NCBI GenBank assembly: GCA_024277675.1
Contig: JAJRUS010000031.1
Coordinates: forward strand, 1 to 44,769
Length of the DNA: 44,769 bases
Direction of reading: 5' to 3'
Source: a bacterium
GTDB taxonomy: Bacteria; SZUA-182; SZUA-191; JAJRXT01
A program made the position numbers and the translations under genes. Below are positions 35,038-42,814 of this stretch, piece by piece (position 1 is the first letter of the stretch; each line of letters opens with the position of its first letter). The notes under the pieces were generated by a model. It saw only the letters and a list, made by a program, of their open reading frames with translations. It had not been told where the DNA came from and ran no database searches.

Positions 35038-36416
35038 TTTTTCTTTATCTTGTATTTATTATATATCTCAATGTATTCCTGCATATAGGTGGCATAGCCC
35101 GATCTATCGAAATCGTATTCTTCATCCAGCGGTTTAATCTCTTTCTGGGGCAATAGGTAAATCGCCCCCAAGGTGTATTTTAACAGATTTATTGCCTTGG
35201 CTGCATCTTTTTCTTCAGCCTCGATATTTTTCCACAAGGACTTCAGTTTATTTATAACCGTAGGGTTTTCCTCGCGATTGGTAAATTTGTACTTTCCGTC
35301 TCTGTGGGTCAGCATGAAAGGGCTTAAGTTGGGAAAGGTGCGGCTAAGGTAATACAGCGGCTTTATATAAGTTTCAAGTGCGGCTGGTTTATTTTTCAAG
35401 GCCTGTTCCATTTCAGACATCATAACATTAAACATCACTAATTTTCTAGCTTTATAAAATTTCAGTATATCGCAATCCTTACAATATGCTTTATAAGCGC
35501 AATAAGTTTTGAATGTTTTAATTAATGAATTCTGACCGGTATTTGTTTTATGTTCAGTCTTCAAGTATTTATATATATAGCCGTCGAACCCAAAAAATTT
35601 ACTCTCCTTATTAAATACACCGGTATCAAATTTTTCTTCAAAAAACCCAAAACCTATATCACGATTAAAATATTGCGCCAGCTTTTCTTTGCCGTTTTCA
35701 ACATAAATGTTTGATTTTTTGCACAACCGGTCATATGTCTTCTGGGTTTCATTTAAGTAGGCAAATTTTCTTAATAAGTAGAAAAAACAGAATTCGAAGT
35801 TTTTTCCCTCTCTGAGCCATTTTTTATCTATGTCCGATATGCCGACCACTCCTGGCTGCACATAACCTGCAAAGGGGATGACAATGGGATATAAATAGGC
35901 ATAATTCCTCACCCTGTTGGGAATTAAATCGACCTTTAACGGTTGGTAAGCCCGCTCGTTTTGCCTTCTTTCGTTTTCGTTATTATATTTCAGTTGGTTA
36001 ATTCTGATATTTATCCGGTCGTTATGTTTTTTACGTAACTCAACTATGACCAGAAATTCCTCAATTACTTTTTTCTCTAAGCCTTTCCGCTCGATATTAT
36101 TCAGAATATCGCTAATCCGGTCGCCCCTGGCAACTTCTCTTTTGATTTGTTCGTTTATTTTGTTTAGATTATTCAGTTGGGGCTTCTCTTGCTCTTCTAT
36201 ATTCTTTTCAATAGAGGCCCTGAAATAGTCTATCAGCGAGCCGGCTTCGGCTATATTATGTTGAAAGCAGAGAAACCCTAAGCTGATTAGCAAGCATAAG
36301 CTATAGCCAATATGTTGGTAGTTCGACCCTGGAAGATCAAGTTTTGGTTTATTGGCCGGTTTAAGTCGTCTTAAGCGGAGAATAATTTTATGACAATAAT
36401 TAATCAAAGGCAGCAT
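35034..36416 (-). CDS. Membrane-anchored or exported 460-aa protein of unknown family
   Basis: No family recognised. After a basic N-terminus there is one hydrophobic segment at about residues 37-60 (IGYSLCLLISLGFLCF), with a possible cleavage near AEAGS, so the bulk is predicted outside the cytoplasm. Residues about 65-150 form a charged helical or coiled-coil-like region; the rest is mixed, with several cysteines including YCAYKAYCKDCD and many aromatic residues. CAGGAAAAA precedes the ATG, ten bases after the stop of the 1415-aa gene. It is encoded between two other exported proteins of the operon. Confidence 0.7.
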   Translation of the reverse strand: MLPLINYCHKIILRLRRLKPANKPKLDLPGSNYQHIGYSLCLLISLGFLCFQHNIAEAGSLIDYFRASIEKNIEEQEKPQLNNLNKINEQIKREVARGDRISDILNNIERKGLEKKVIEEFLVIVELRKKHNDRINIRINQLKYNNENERRQNERAYQPLKVDLIPNRVRNYAYLYPIVIPFAGYVQPGVVGISDIDKKWLREGKNFEFCFFYLLRKFAYLNETQKTYDRLCKKSNIYVENGKEKLAQYFNRDIGFGFFEEKFDTGVFNKESKFFGFDGYIYKYLKTEHKTNTGQNSLIKTFKTYCAYKAYCKDCDILKFYKARKLVMFNVMMSEMEQALKNKPAALETYIKPLYYLSRTFPNLSPFMLTHRDGKYKFTNREENPTVINKLKSLWKNIEAEEKDAAKAINLLKYTLGAIYLLPQKEIKPLDEEYDFDRSGYATYMQEYIEIYNKYKIKKK

Positions 36417-36425
36417 TTTTTCCTG

Positions 36426-39400
36426 TTAGTTTTTGTTTGCTATCTTCCATGCATTATCCTCAACAAAGAGGCGTCTTAATTCCGGGCGATCAGCTAATTT
36501 TCGAGCAGCTTTCCAGATAAAATCATAAACCAGATAAAAATCGTCAGAATAAAGATCACTGTTTACGATAGATTTAATTTTCCGTTGCTGATTATCGTAA
36601 AACATCTGGCCGATATATGCTTGTTCCGGTTCTAATCCTCTGCCTTCAAACACTCGCAGCATAAGACTAATAGCCGCTTTTTTATATGCCTTGATGTAAT
36701 CGACATCTGTATTCCGGTAAGTTTCAAGCACACCATTTATACCTAAATTACCACCTTCTTCTCCGCTGCACAACTTGAAATAATTCGATAACTGCCGCGG
36801 CAGGCTACTCTCTTCAGCATAAAAGGTTTTATTGAATCCCCGAACAACATCCGGTTTGAATTCAACCTCAGCCTGGCTGTTACGGATAAAATTTCCGGTA
36901 AAATAAAAATTGTGATATTTCTCGAAGAAGGCTTTATCCGGCTGCCGGGCCTCTGTAGCTAATCTGGCAAGCAGCAACTCCCACAGTTTCTGAATCCCGG
37001 TCGTCGAGCTGAATTTGTTATAGACCTCGAAAAATAGCAGCTTTTGACTTTGGATAAACCCTTTAAATTTTGATTTAACTTCCGGCGGCGAGTCTCCATA
37101 AGTCAATTTTATAGCTTTCCTTATTATATCGTCATATGAATTTATTCTAGTCCGCTTTTGGCTTCGCTCAATATTTTTCAGAGCCGCAGCATCGCTGAAA
37201 AAATATTGCCATATAAGATCATCCCCGGCACCCTTTAACACGCCTAAATTCAGCGCCAATCCAGCAAAGGTTTTTTCCGTAAAATCATGCGCACTGTATG
37301 ATTTTTCCTTAGTCATTGGAATAAGTAAATCAAAATTAAGTAAACTGTATTCAAAACTGCGCTGTACTTTAAAAATATCTTTGTCTGAAGTATCTGTAGC
37401 GTCAAACAGCGCCTCCCAGGCCAGGAAATTATATATTATCAACTTGGTGGCTATCTTGTTTATATATTTAGTCATTAATCCGCCCCTGGTCTCTTTATGT
37501 AAGGTGACAAACTTATTATTGAACACCGCCAGCGGATACCTTATGTCATCTATAATCATTAGTGCCAGGATATCTTGATTCTTCAGGGGAGCCGTCCGGC
37601 TTATATTACTTAACAGCGGTAGCCGATGATTATACAAATCAATTGCCCGGTCAATCTCCCGATATGCATACAAACCATTCTTAAGGGAAATTTTCTCCTC
37701 ACCGTTTAAAACATTTATAAAAGTCTCCAGGTTGCGAATGAGGAAAAAAGTCATCTCATCTTCATCTGCATTTATTAGCTGGTGGTTTATGACATCCTTA
37801 TCAACTGAGGCCAGCCGGTAAGCCACCGCCTCACTCAAGCTATTAATACCCGGCAACTTGAGTGGATACAGCGCAGCTAAATCGGTATTTGTAATCCCGG
37901 CCTGGCTTAACAATATCTTTAAGCTGTTTTCATCGACTAATTTTTTATTGGAAAGGCCCAGTTTAAGTTTTTCGATAAGCACCATTTTCTTTTCCGGCGG
38001 ATCAAGCAGGCTGTAGTACTTTTTGTACAAGTCATTGGCGACGATATAAAACGATATCTGTAAATCTCCGCTACGATAGCTTTTGTTTAGTCTCAGCATG
38101 GAAATTAATATATCGGCGATTTCGGTGGATGAGCCGGCATCGGCAATACTATTTTTCAAGCTTATGAAAAGACTTTGTTTTAGCTTATTATTTTTTTCTA
38201 TATCATATGGTTGGCCGGCATTGTTGTATTGGGAATTGGGCAGGAAAATAGCAACTGATACCTTTTTCTCCAGATAGTCTTTTATTTGTTGACGTATTTG
38301 CTGCATTAAGGCATCAGTAGTGGTCATTTCCTGGGAGGCCATTACTTGGGGTAAGCGGAAGTTGATTATCTTATCTAAAAACATTTGGCGCACCTTCCCA
38401 TCAACCTTGTCCCGACCGCCGACCCTGGTTTCCGCCCCCAGAAAAATCTTGTTTTTCTCATCCACCAGCCTGCCAAGCGGAATGAGTCTGCCGGTTTCAT
38501 CTCTTAATGGAAAAGTTTTAATCTCCAGAGGAATCAACAGATCATTATAAATAAAATCAAAGAAAAACATGTTATCATAATAATCAACTTTATGATCTTC
38601 GTAATTCACCTTTTTTATTAAATACCTTTTATTATCGATGTGCACCAGCAGGTTATTTAATATAGCTTTAAAATCGTAAGTTTCGCTCAGGCGGCCTTCC
38701 TGGGCTTTTAGCACGTTAATGAATACCGGCAGGTTAATGTTCCGGCTGATTAAGAGATCGGGCTGTCTCCATATTTTTTTACCCCGTTTAGTATAATAAT
38801 GAACCAACCATTCGCTGAATGGGGTTTCAGCATTCACGAAATCCAGCGACTTGGTAAATTTCAGGAATTCGGAAAATGAGGCTTCCAGCATTTTTTTGTC
38901 GAGGCTGTCAATAAAATAAACAAATGGCTGCTGCCCATTATATTCATAGATATAATTCAATAATCCATCTATTTTTATTAAAGGAAAATAAAGTTTTGTA
39001 TAAAATTTATAAGTTGCTTCCGGGTCATTTAGCTCAGACAATGCCGCCCGCAACTCTTTATCCATGCCTTCAAACAGCTTCTCGACCCGCTTTAGTTCAG
39101 CTTCTGAAAGGATAATTTTTTTCTTATCTCCAGCTACGCCGAATATTTTTGCAGTTATTATCTCTAAAATATTATCCAGGTACCGGTCGTATTCTAATTT
39201 TTGCCGAACATCGAGCATGGTTTTTATCAAGTTTACGAATTTGGCTTGGCGGTTATAAGCAGTATGATTTTCATTCAACAGGGGCGGCAGTAAAATATTC
39301 TTTTCAAATTCCCTGGAAATTATTTTATTTATTTCGGCTAACGGAAATGTGTCCTTGGGGGAAGATTTATAGTTATCGATCAAGCTGTTTACTTTGCTTA

Positions 39401-40673
39401 TCCATTTATTTTCGGCATAAACCGGTTCTGTGGCGCCCTCAGCTACATCTTTTTGAACTCCGCCGGGTTCAGCATCAGCCTGGCATACGCTGGAAAAGGT
39501 CTGCTGCTTTTGTTTTAGCAGACTTTTAAGCTCGCTGGAATTATCACACTCACTAAAGCTTGAATCAAGCAGCTCTTCCAACTCCTGGAAGCGATTATCA
39601 TTACAGGTGTCGACTGCAAATTTAAGATCCCCTTCCCAACAGTTTGTCAGCTTAAGACATTTCTTAGCGGAGATTTCCTGAATAATATCCTGGGCATTAT
39701 AGCTTTCAGCCACCTCTGCCAACTCCAGTATCCGGCCTAAATCACAACGGTCGATATATTTTCTTAAGTCCGCCTGCAGACAGCTATTCATGTACGATTG
39801 CTTAGCTTGCAGAATAGAGTTTTCCATGGCCTTATAATCATATCCCAGGCAATTCCGCTTCCATTTAAACAGTAATATATCTTCTACATCCTGAATTTGT
39901 TTGAGGTCACAGTCAGTGATAGCTTCGCCTAAAGTATGTTCCAGTATATTATCTAAATTCCGGCATTTCAGGTCGAGGAATTTTTCCAGCATTTTCGGGA
40001 AATCCGGAGAATCCTGTATTTCCTTATAAATAAATGTTTCCAGTTTGTAAATCTCTTCTAAATCATAAACCTTAACCAACTGAACCATTTTTTGGGAAAC
40101 CCAACGGTCAAAATAATCATTTTTGGCTTTTTTGACCAGCCCAGCCAGCTTGGAGTTACTCCCACAGTTTTTAAGTTCTTCGGAGTTGATTAATTTTTCT
40201 ACTTCAGTAATTGTCTGCCAGTCATCTTGCTCAATAGCCTTATCTAATATTTTCCCCAAACATTTACCGACGAATATGTTGCACTTATTGTGGCGAACCA
40301 TCTCCCGCATAACCGGATATATTGACTGACCCTTGAAATTATTGACTACCGCCTCTTCTTTTAAGAATAACTTTAAATCGCAAAGCCGTAAAGCATTGTC
40401 CAGTTTCGATCTGAAACATCCGGAGTAGTACCATCTAACCGCATCTTCAACACAACTTTCGTTTACTCCCTTTTCGTCTTCCCATAACGCCAAAATAGCA
40501 TCTGAATTACAAGTACTTATAACTTCGAAGTAGTATCGGCATTCTCCCTCTACCGCCGCCTCGACCGGTTGGCTGTGTAATCCGGTAGCCAGCAGAAATA
40601 CCCCCACAACAATCAACAGGCTGCTCATATGAGCAACCAATCCGCTGAATAAACAACGTGTCCTTTTATACAT
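36426..40673 (-). CDS. 1415-aa exported protein with Cys-rich N-terminal repeats (first gene of the MoxR-VWA operon)
   Basis: No family recognised. The N-terminus has a signal peptide (hydrophobic core LLIVVGVFLLATG, probable cleavage near VEAA). Residues about 45-400 hold 18 of the protein's 20 or so cysteines in about seven divergent helical units that share a C-D-L motif and paired cysteines; examples are ALRLCDLKLF, AITDCDLKQI and YIDRCDLGRI. After a Glu/Pro-rich linker (about 400-425), about 1000 residues of helical, cysteine-poor sequence follow, with a single Cys near the end. The ATG at 40673 is preferred over a TTG one codon upstream. A candidate promoter lies 60-90 bases upstream. 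Disulfide-stabilised repeats facing the periplasm or cell surface are the likely arrangement. Confidence 0.75.
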   Translation of the reverse strand: MYKRTRCLFSGLVAHMSSLLIVVGVFLLATGLHSQPVEAAVEGECRYYFEVISTCNSDAILALWEDEKGVNESCVEDAVRWYYSGCFRSKLDNALRLCDLKLFLKEEAVVNNFKGQSIYPVMREMVRHNKCNIFVGKCLGKILDKAIEQDDWQTITEVEKLINSEELKNCGSNSKLAGLVKKAKNDYFDRWVSQKMVQLVKVYDLEEIYKLETFIYKEIQDSPDFPKMLEKFLDLKCRNLDNILEHTLGEAITDCDLKQIQDVEDILLFKWKRNCLGYDYKAMENSILQAKQSYMNSCLQADLRKYIDRCDLGRILELAEVAESYNAQDIIQEISAKKCLKLTNCWEGDLKFAVDTCNDNRFQELEELLDSSFSECDNSSELKSLLKQKQQTFSSVCQADAEPGGVQKDVAEGATEPVYAENKWISKVNSLIDNYKSSPKDTFPLAEINKIISREFEKNILLPPLLNENHTAYNRQAKFVNLIKTMLDVRQKLEYDRYLDNILEIITAKIFGVAGDKKKIILSEAELKRVEKLFEGMDKELRAALSELNDPEATYKFYTKLYFPLIKIDGLLNYIYEYNGQQPFVYFIDSLDKKMLEASFSEFLKFTKSLDFVNAETPFSEWLVHYYTKRGKKIWRQPDLLISRNINLPVFINVLKAQEGRLSETYDFKAILNNLLVHIDNKRYLIKKVNYEDHKVDYYDNMFFFDFIYNDLLIPLEIKTFPLRDETGRLIPLGRLVDEKNKIFLGAETRVGGRDKVDGKVRQMFLDKIINFRLPQVMASQEMTTTDALMQQIRQQIKDYLEKKVSVAIFLPNSQYNNAGQPYDIEKNNKLKQSLFISLKNSIADAGSSTEIADILISMLRLNKSYRSGDLQISFYIVANDLYKKYYSLLDPPEKKMVLIEKLKLGLSNKKLVDENSLKILLSQAGITNTDLAALYPLKLPGINSLSEAVAYRLASVDKDVINHQLINADEDEMTFFLIRNLETFINVLNGEEKISLKNGLYAYREIDRAIDLYNHRLPLLSNISRTAPLKNQDILALMIIDDIRYPLAVFNNKFVTLHKETRGGLMTKYINKIATKLIIYNFLAWEALFDATDTSDKDIFKVQRSFEYSLLNFDLLIPMTKEKSYSAHDFTEKTFAGLALNLGVLKGAGDDLIWQYFFSDAAALKNIERSQKRTRINSYDDIIRKAIKLTYGDSPPEVKSKFKGFIQSQKLLFFEVYNKFSSTTGIQKLWELLLARLATEARQPDKAFFEKYHNFYFTGNFIRNSQAEVEFKPDVVRGFNKTFYAEESSLPRQLSNYFKLCSGEEGGNLGINGVLETYRNTDVDYIKAYKKAAISLMLRVFEGRGLEPEQAYIGQMFYDNQQRKIKSIVNSDLYSDDFYLVYDFIWKAARKLADRPELRRLFVEDNAWKIANKN

Positions 40674-40698
40674 CAAAAATTACCTGTAAAATAAATTC

Positions 40699-40734
40699 GA
40701 AAACCTGATAAGTTTTGAAAATCTGATGAGTATT
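40699..40734 (-). repeat. Tandem 18-base repeat in the leader of the minus-strand operon
   Basis: On the plus strand GAAAACCTGATAAGTTTT (40699-40716) is followed at once by GAAAATCTGATGAGTATT (40717-40734), 14 or 15 of 18 identical. It overlaps the -10 box and early transcribed region of the candidate promoter, so it could be an operator. Confidence 0.6.
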
Positions 40735-40760
40735 TTAGCATAATCGATTGAAATTAACAA
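40732..40760 (-). promoter_or_regulatory. Candidate promoter of the MoxR-VWA operon
   Basis: On the minus strand TTGTTA (40760-40755) and TAAAAT (40737-40732) are separated by 17 bases, with TGC immediately before the -10 box (extended -10). It sits about 60 bases upstream of the 1415-aa gene. Confidence 0.55.
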
Positions 40761-40888
40761 TATAGCTTTTGTTTTTCATGGAACAGGGAGGGAACATGGT
40801 GTCCTCCCCCCTGTTCCGTGCATTTGTCATTCCAGACTATCGGTACTCCGCCCTGACGAGTGAGCTTTGACATTTGAACTTCTCCCAT
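40754..40888 (-). CDS. Possible 44-aa small ORF in the divergent intergenic region
   Basis: On the minus strand GAGGAG lies seven bases before an ATG at 40888 and opens a 44-codon frame (MGEVQMSKLTRQGG... ending KQKLYC) closing with TAA at 40754. The frame runs through an imperfect palindrome and overlaps the candidate -35 box of the downstream operon. I recognise no family; it could be a remnant or chance frame. Confidence 0.25.
   Translation of the reverse strand: MGEVQMSKLTRQGGVPIVWNDKCTEQGGGHHVPSLFHEKQKLYC
40780..40817. repeat. Imperfect inverted repeat with GGAACAGGG / CCCTGTTCC arms
   Basis: GGAACAGGG (40780-40788) pairs with CCCTGTTCC (40809-40817), with partial pairing continuing inward (GGGA/TCC). 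No T tract flanks it on either strand, so it is more like a REP-type palindrome than a terminator. Confidence 0.6.
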
Positions 40889-40910
40889 TTGATTGCTCCT
40901 CAATTTATAA

Positions 40911-40939
40911 TTGACAGGCTCCTGGCCTTTTTGTTTAAT
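40911..40939 (+). promoter_or_regulatory. Candidate promoter of the small exported-protein gene
   Basis: TTGACA (40911-40916) and TTTAAT (40934-40939) are 17 bases apart, 56 bases before the ATG at 40995. A GT-rich TATAGT follows a few bases later as an alternative -10. Confidence 0.6.
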
Positions 40940-40994
40940 ATATAGTAGAATAAATTCGTTGCTGACCCAAATAATACAAACACAGGGGGTGGAT

Positions 40995-41501
40995 ATGTCT
41001 AAACTGGTTATAACATTGGCAATTTTCGGAATATTGTCAGGGTTTTTGCCCCGCGACGGGCTGGCCGGAGAGCAAGTCGGGAATCGAGATTATAAGATCG
41101 ATATCGATATTAATAAAGAAGATACCGAGGTAGGTAAAAAACGAATCGAACTGTTGGACAAAATGTTTTCTCCTGGGTTAATTGAACGCCGCAGAAAAAT
41201 TGTGCGCCAATTCGAGGAAGATTATAATCGCAAAATCAGCCGATTTTTACAGGGGATTACTTCTCCAAATAGCAAAAATATCGTAATAACCCATGTTGAT
41301 ATGCACTTTTTCGATCCTGGATTTAAAGAACAGATAGAAACAGAAAAAGATGTATCAGTATCAGTTATTTTAGGAAGAGCCGGATTTGAGCTATGGAAAA
41401 ACGAACAGCCGAAAAAGCAGGCCTTAGATAAACTGCGCCTGCTGATAGGCGCCTCTTTTAAGATACCCACCGAGCATATTACGCTCACCATTGGCCCCTG
41501 A
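40995..41501 (+). CDS. Small exported protein, possibly related to ring-building (FliF/YscJ/SpoIIIAG-like) domains
   Basis: The 168-aa protein has a signal peptide (MSKLVITLAIFGILSGFLP, probable cleavage near GLAG). The mature part contains a helix ERRRKIVRQFEEDYNRKISRFLQGI, then strands IVITHVDMHFFDP and DVSVSVILG, and a closing helix and strand KLRLLIGASFKIPTEHITLTIG. That order is like ring-building motifs of FliF-type proteins, but the resemblance is by eye and the protein is far shorter than FliF. AGGGGG precedes the ATG. It is divergent from the MoxR-VWA operon, and both encode exported products. Confidence 0.65.
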   Translation: MSKLVITLAIFGILSGFLPRDGLAGEQVGNRDYKIDIDINKEDTEVGKKRIELLDKMFSPGLIERRRKIVRQFEEDYNRKISRFLQGITSPNSKNIVITHVDMHFFDPGFKEQIETEKDVSVSVILGRAGFELWKNEQPKKQALDKLRLLIGASFKIPTEHITLTIGP

Positions 41502-41514
41502 CATCCTCGTAAAT

Positions 41515-41541
41515 GAGCGGAAAACCCACTTTTTCCCGCTC
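41515..41541 (+). terminator. Hairpin after the small exported-protein gene
   Basis: GAGCGGAAAA (41515-41524) pairs with TTTT-C-CCGCTC (41531-41541) over ten base pairs with one bulge, 14 bases after the stop codon. There is no T tract afterwards, so terminator function is plausible but weakly supported. Confidence 0.45.
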
Positions 41542-41563
41542 TCCCTTCATTCAGCCAAAATCC

Positions 41564-41591
41564 TTGACAAATAATATGATCATATGCTAAT
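41564..41591 (+). promoter_or_regulatory. Fic gene promoter with internal palindrome (operator candidate)
   Basis: TTGACA (41564-41569) precedes TATGCTAAT (extended -10-like, 41583-41591). Between them lies the perfect 12-base palindrome ATATGATCATAT (41574-41585), placed where a bound repressor would block RNA polymerase. Confidence 0.55.
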
Positions 41592-41641
41592 TTGTTACGT
41601 GAAATTAATATGATAGTTGTGACATATTCGGTGACAAGTAA

Positions 41642-42781
41642 ATGGACAAAAACAAATTAATCAAAGCTATGACTTTTAAATCCGGGCAGTTTGTATTCAG
41701 CCGGTTGTATGATGCGCAAAAGCTGGAAAGTAAGCTGGCACAAGTAGATATGCTTTACGGTACTATATCTGATCTGCCGATTTTGCCGGATATGGCTTCC
41801 CAACTGGAAGAAGATATTATAAGACGCTCTATCTTCGGCACCGCAGCCATTGAAGGAAACCCCTTATCAGCGGCAGAAGTAGAGACTCTTTTAACCGAGA
41901 CAACGAAAGAATCTTACCAGAACAAAGCGAAACAGGAAATCGCCAATCTTAAAGCAGCCTACGACTTTATCGAAAAAGAAATACCAACCGTTCAGGAACC
42001 CCTCACCCTTAAAGAAGACTGGATAAAAACGCTGCATGCATTAATTACCGCCCGGGTTGACTATAAGGGTAACCAGCCCGGCGCATATCGGAATCATCTT
42101 GTCAAGGTGGGGAATGAGGAGCATGGAGGGATTTATACCCCGCCCAAAATACTTGCGGATATAGAAAAATTGATGCAGGAGTTTGTGGTCTGGATTAACT
42201 CTACTGAAATGCTTAAAGAACCACCCGTTATCCGGGCGGCATTAGCCCATTATTATCTGGGGCTTATTCACCCCTTTGGCGATGGTAATGGCAGAACGGC
42301 CCGTATTGTTGAGGCTGTTTTATTAAGAACCGCCGGGATAAAGTTTCTGCCTCCCATGCTGTCCAATTTCTATTATGTCAACCTCGATGATTATTTCTGG
42401 GCCTTTTCTCTTTCAAGGAAAAACAAAGCCGGCGAGGTTACCCCCTTCCTGGATTTTTTCCTGCGGGGAGTGATTGAATCGTTAAAGGAAATAAAAGACA
42501 AGGTTATGAGCATTATCCGCCGGCTGGCGTTAAAAGAATTTTATGAATACCTGAAGAATAATCGCGGGATTACACAACGTCAGTATGATTTTTTGAGAAT
42601 CCTGCTGGAACATAATCTCCCGGAATTTGCACTTAATGATTTGTGGAAAATACCGGCGTTATCCACTATTTATAATCCGGTAAGTGAGCGTACCGCCCGC
42701 AGGGACTTAGATAAACTGACCAAAAAAAAACTGTTGCTACGGAAAGAAAATCGCTATAATCTGAATCGTAATGTTATATAG
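41642..42781 (+). CDS. Fic-domain protein, class II, with C-terminal winged-helix
   Basis: The 379-aa protein has the complete active-site motif HPFGDGNGRTAR (210-221, catalytic His210), expected to transfer AMP from ATP to protein hydroxyls. An N-terminal inhibitory motif TAAIEGN (67-73) matches the (S/T)xxxE(G/N) helix that keeps class II Fic proteins silent. Residues about 305-379 resemble a winged helix (SERTARRDLDKLTKKKLLLRKE), as in Fic proteins that bind DNA or sense ligands. The target is unknown. The gene starts at ATG 41642 and is followed 33 bases later by a histidine kinase gene. The palindrome in its promoter suggests autoregulation through the wHTH (inference). Confidence 0.93.
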   Translation: MDKNKLIKAMTFKSGQFVFSRLYDAQKLESKLAQVDMLYGTISDLPILPDMASQLEEDIIRRSIFGTAAIEGNPLSAAEVETLLTETTKESYQNKAKQEIANLKAAYDFIEKEIPTVQEPLTLKEDWIKTLHALITARVDYKGNQPGAYRNHLVKVGNEEHGGIYTPPKILADIEKLMQEFVVWINSTEMLKEPPVIRAALAHYYLGLIHPFGDGNGRTARIVEAVLLRTAGIKFLPPMLSNFYYVNLDDYFWAFSLSRKNKAGEVTPFLDFFLRGVIESLKEIKDKVMSIIRRLALKEFYEYLKNNRGITQRQYDFLRILLEHNLPEFALNDLWKIPALSTIYNPVSERTARRDLDKLTKKKLLLRKENRYNLNRNVI

Positions 42782-42814
42782 CCTAATTTAATCTATCGGC
42801 AAAAAAGGCAGCTT

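Noticed and set aside
39149-39529. 126-codon plus-strand frame antisense to the 1415-aa gene
   Set aside because: It is antisense to the cysteine-repeat coding region, with no promoter or recognisable product.
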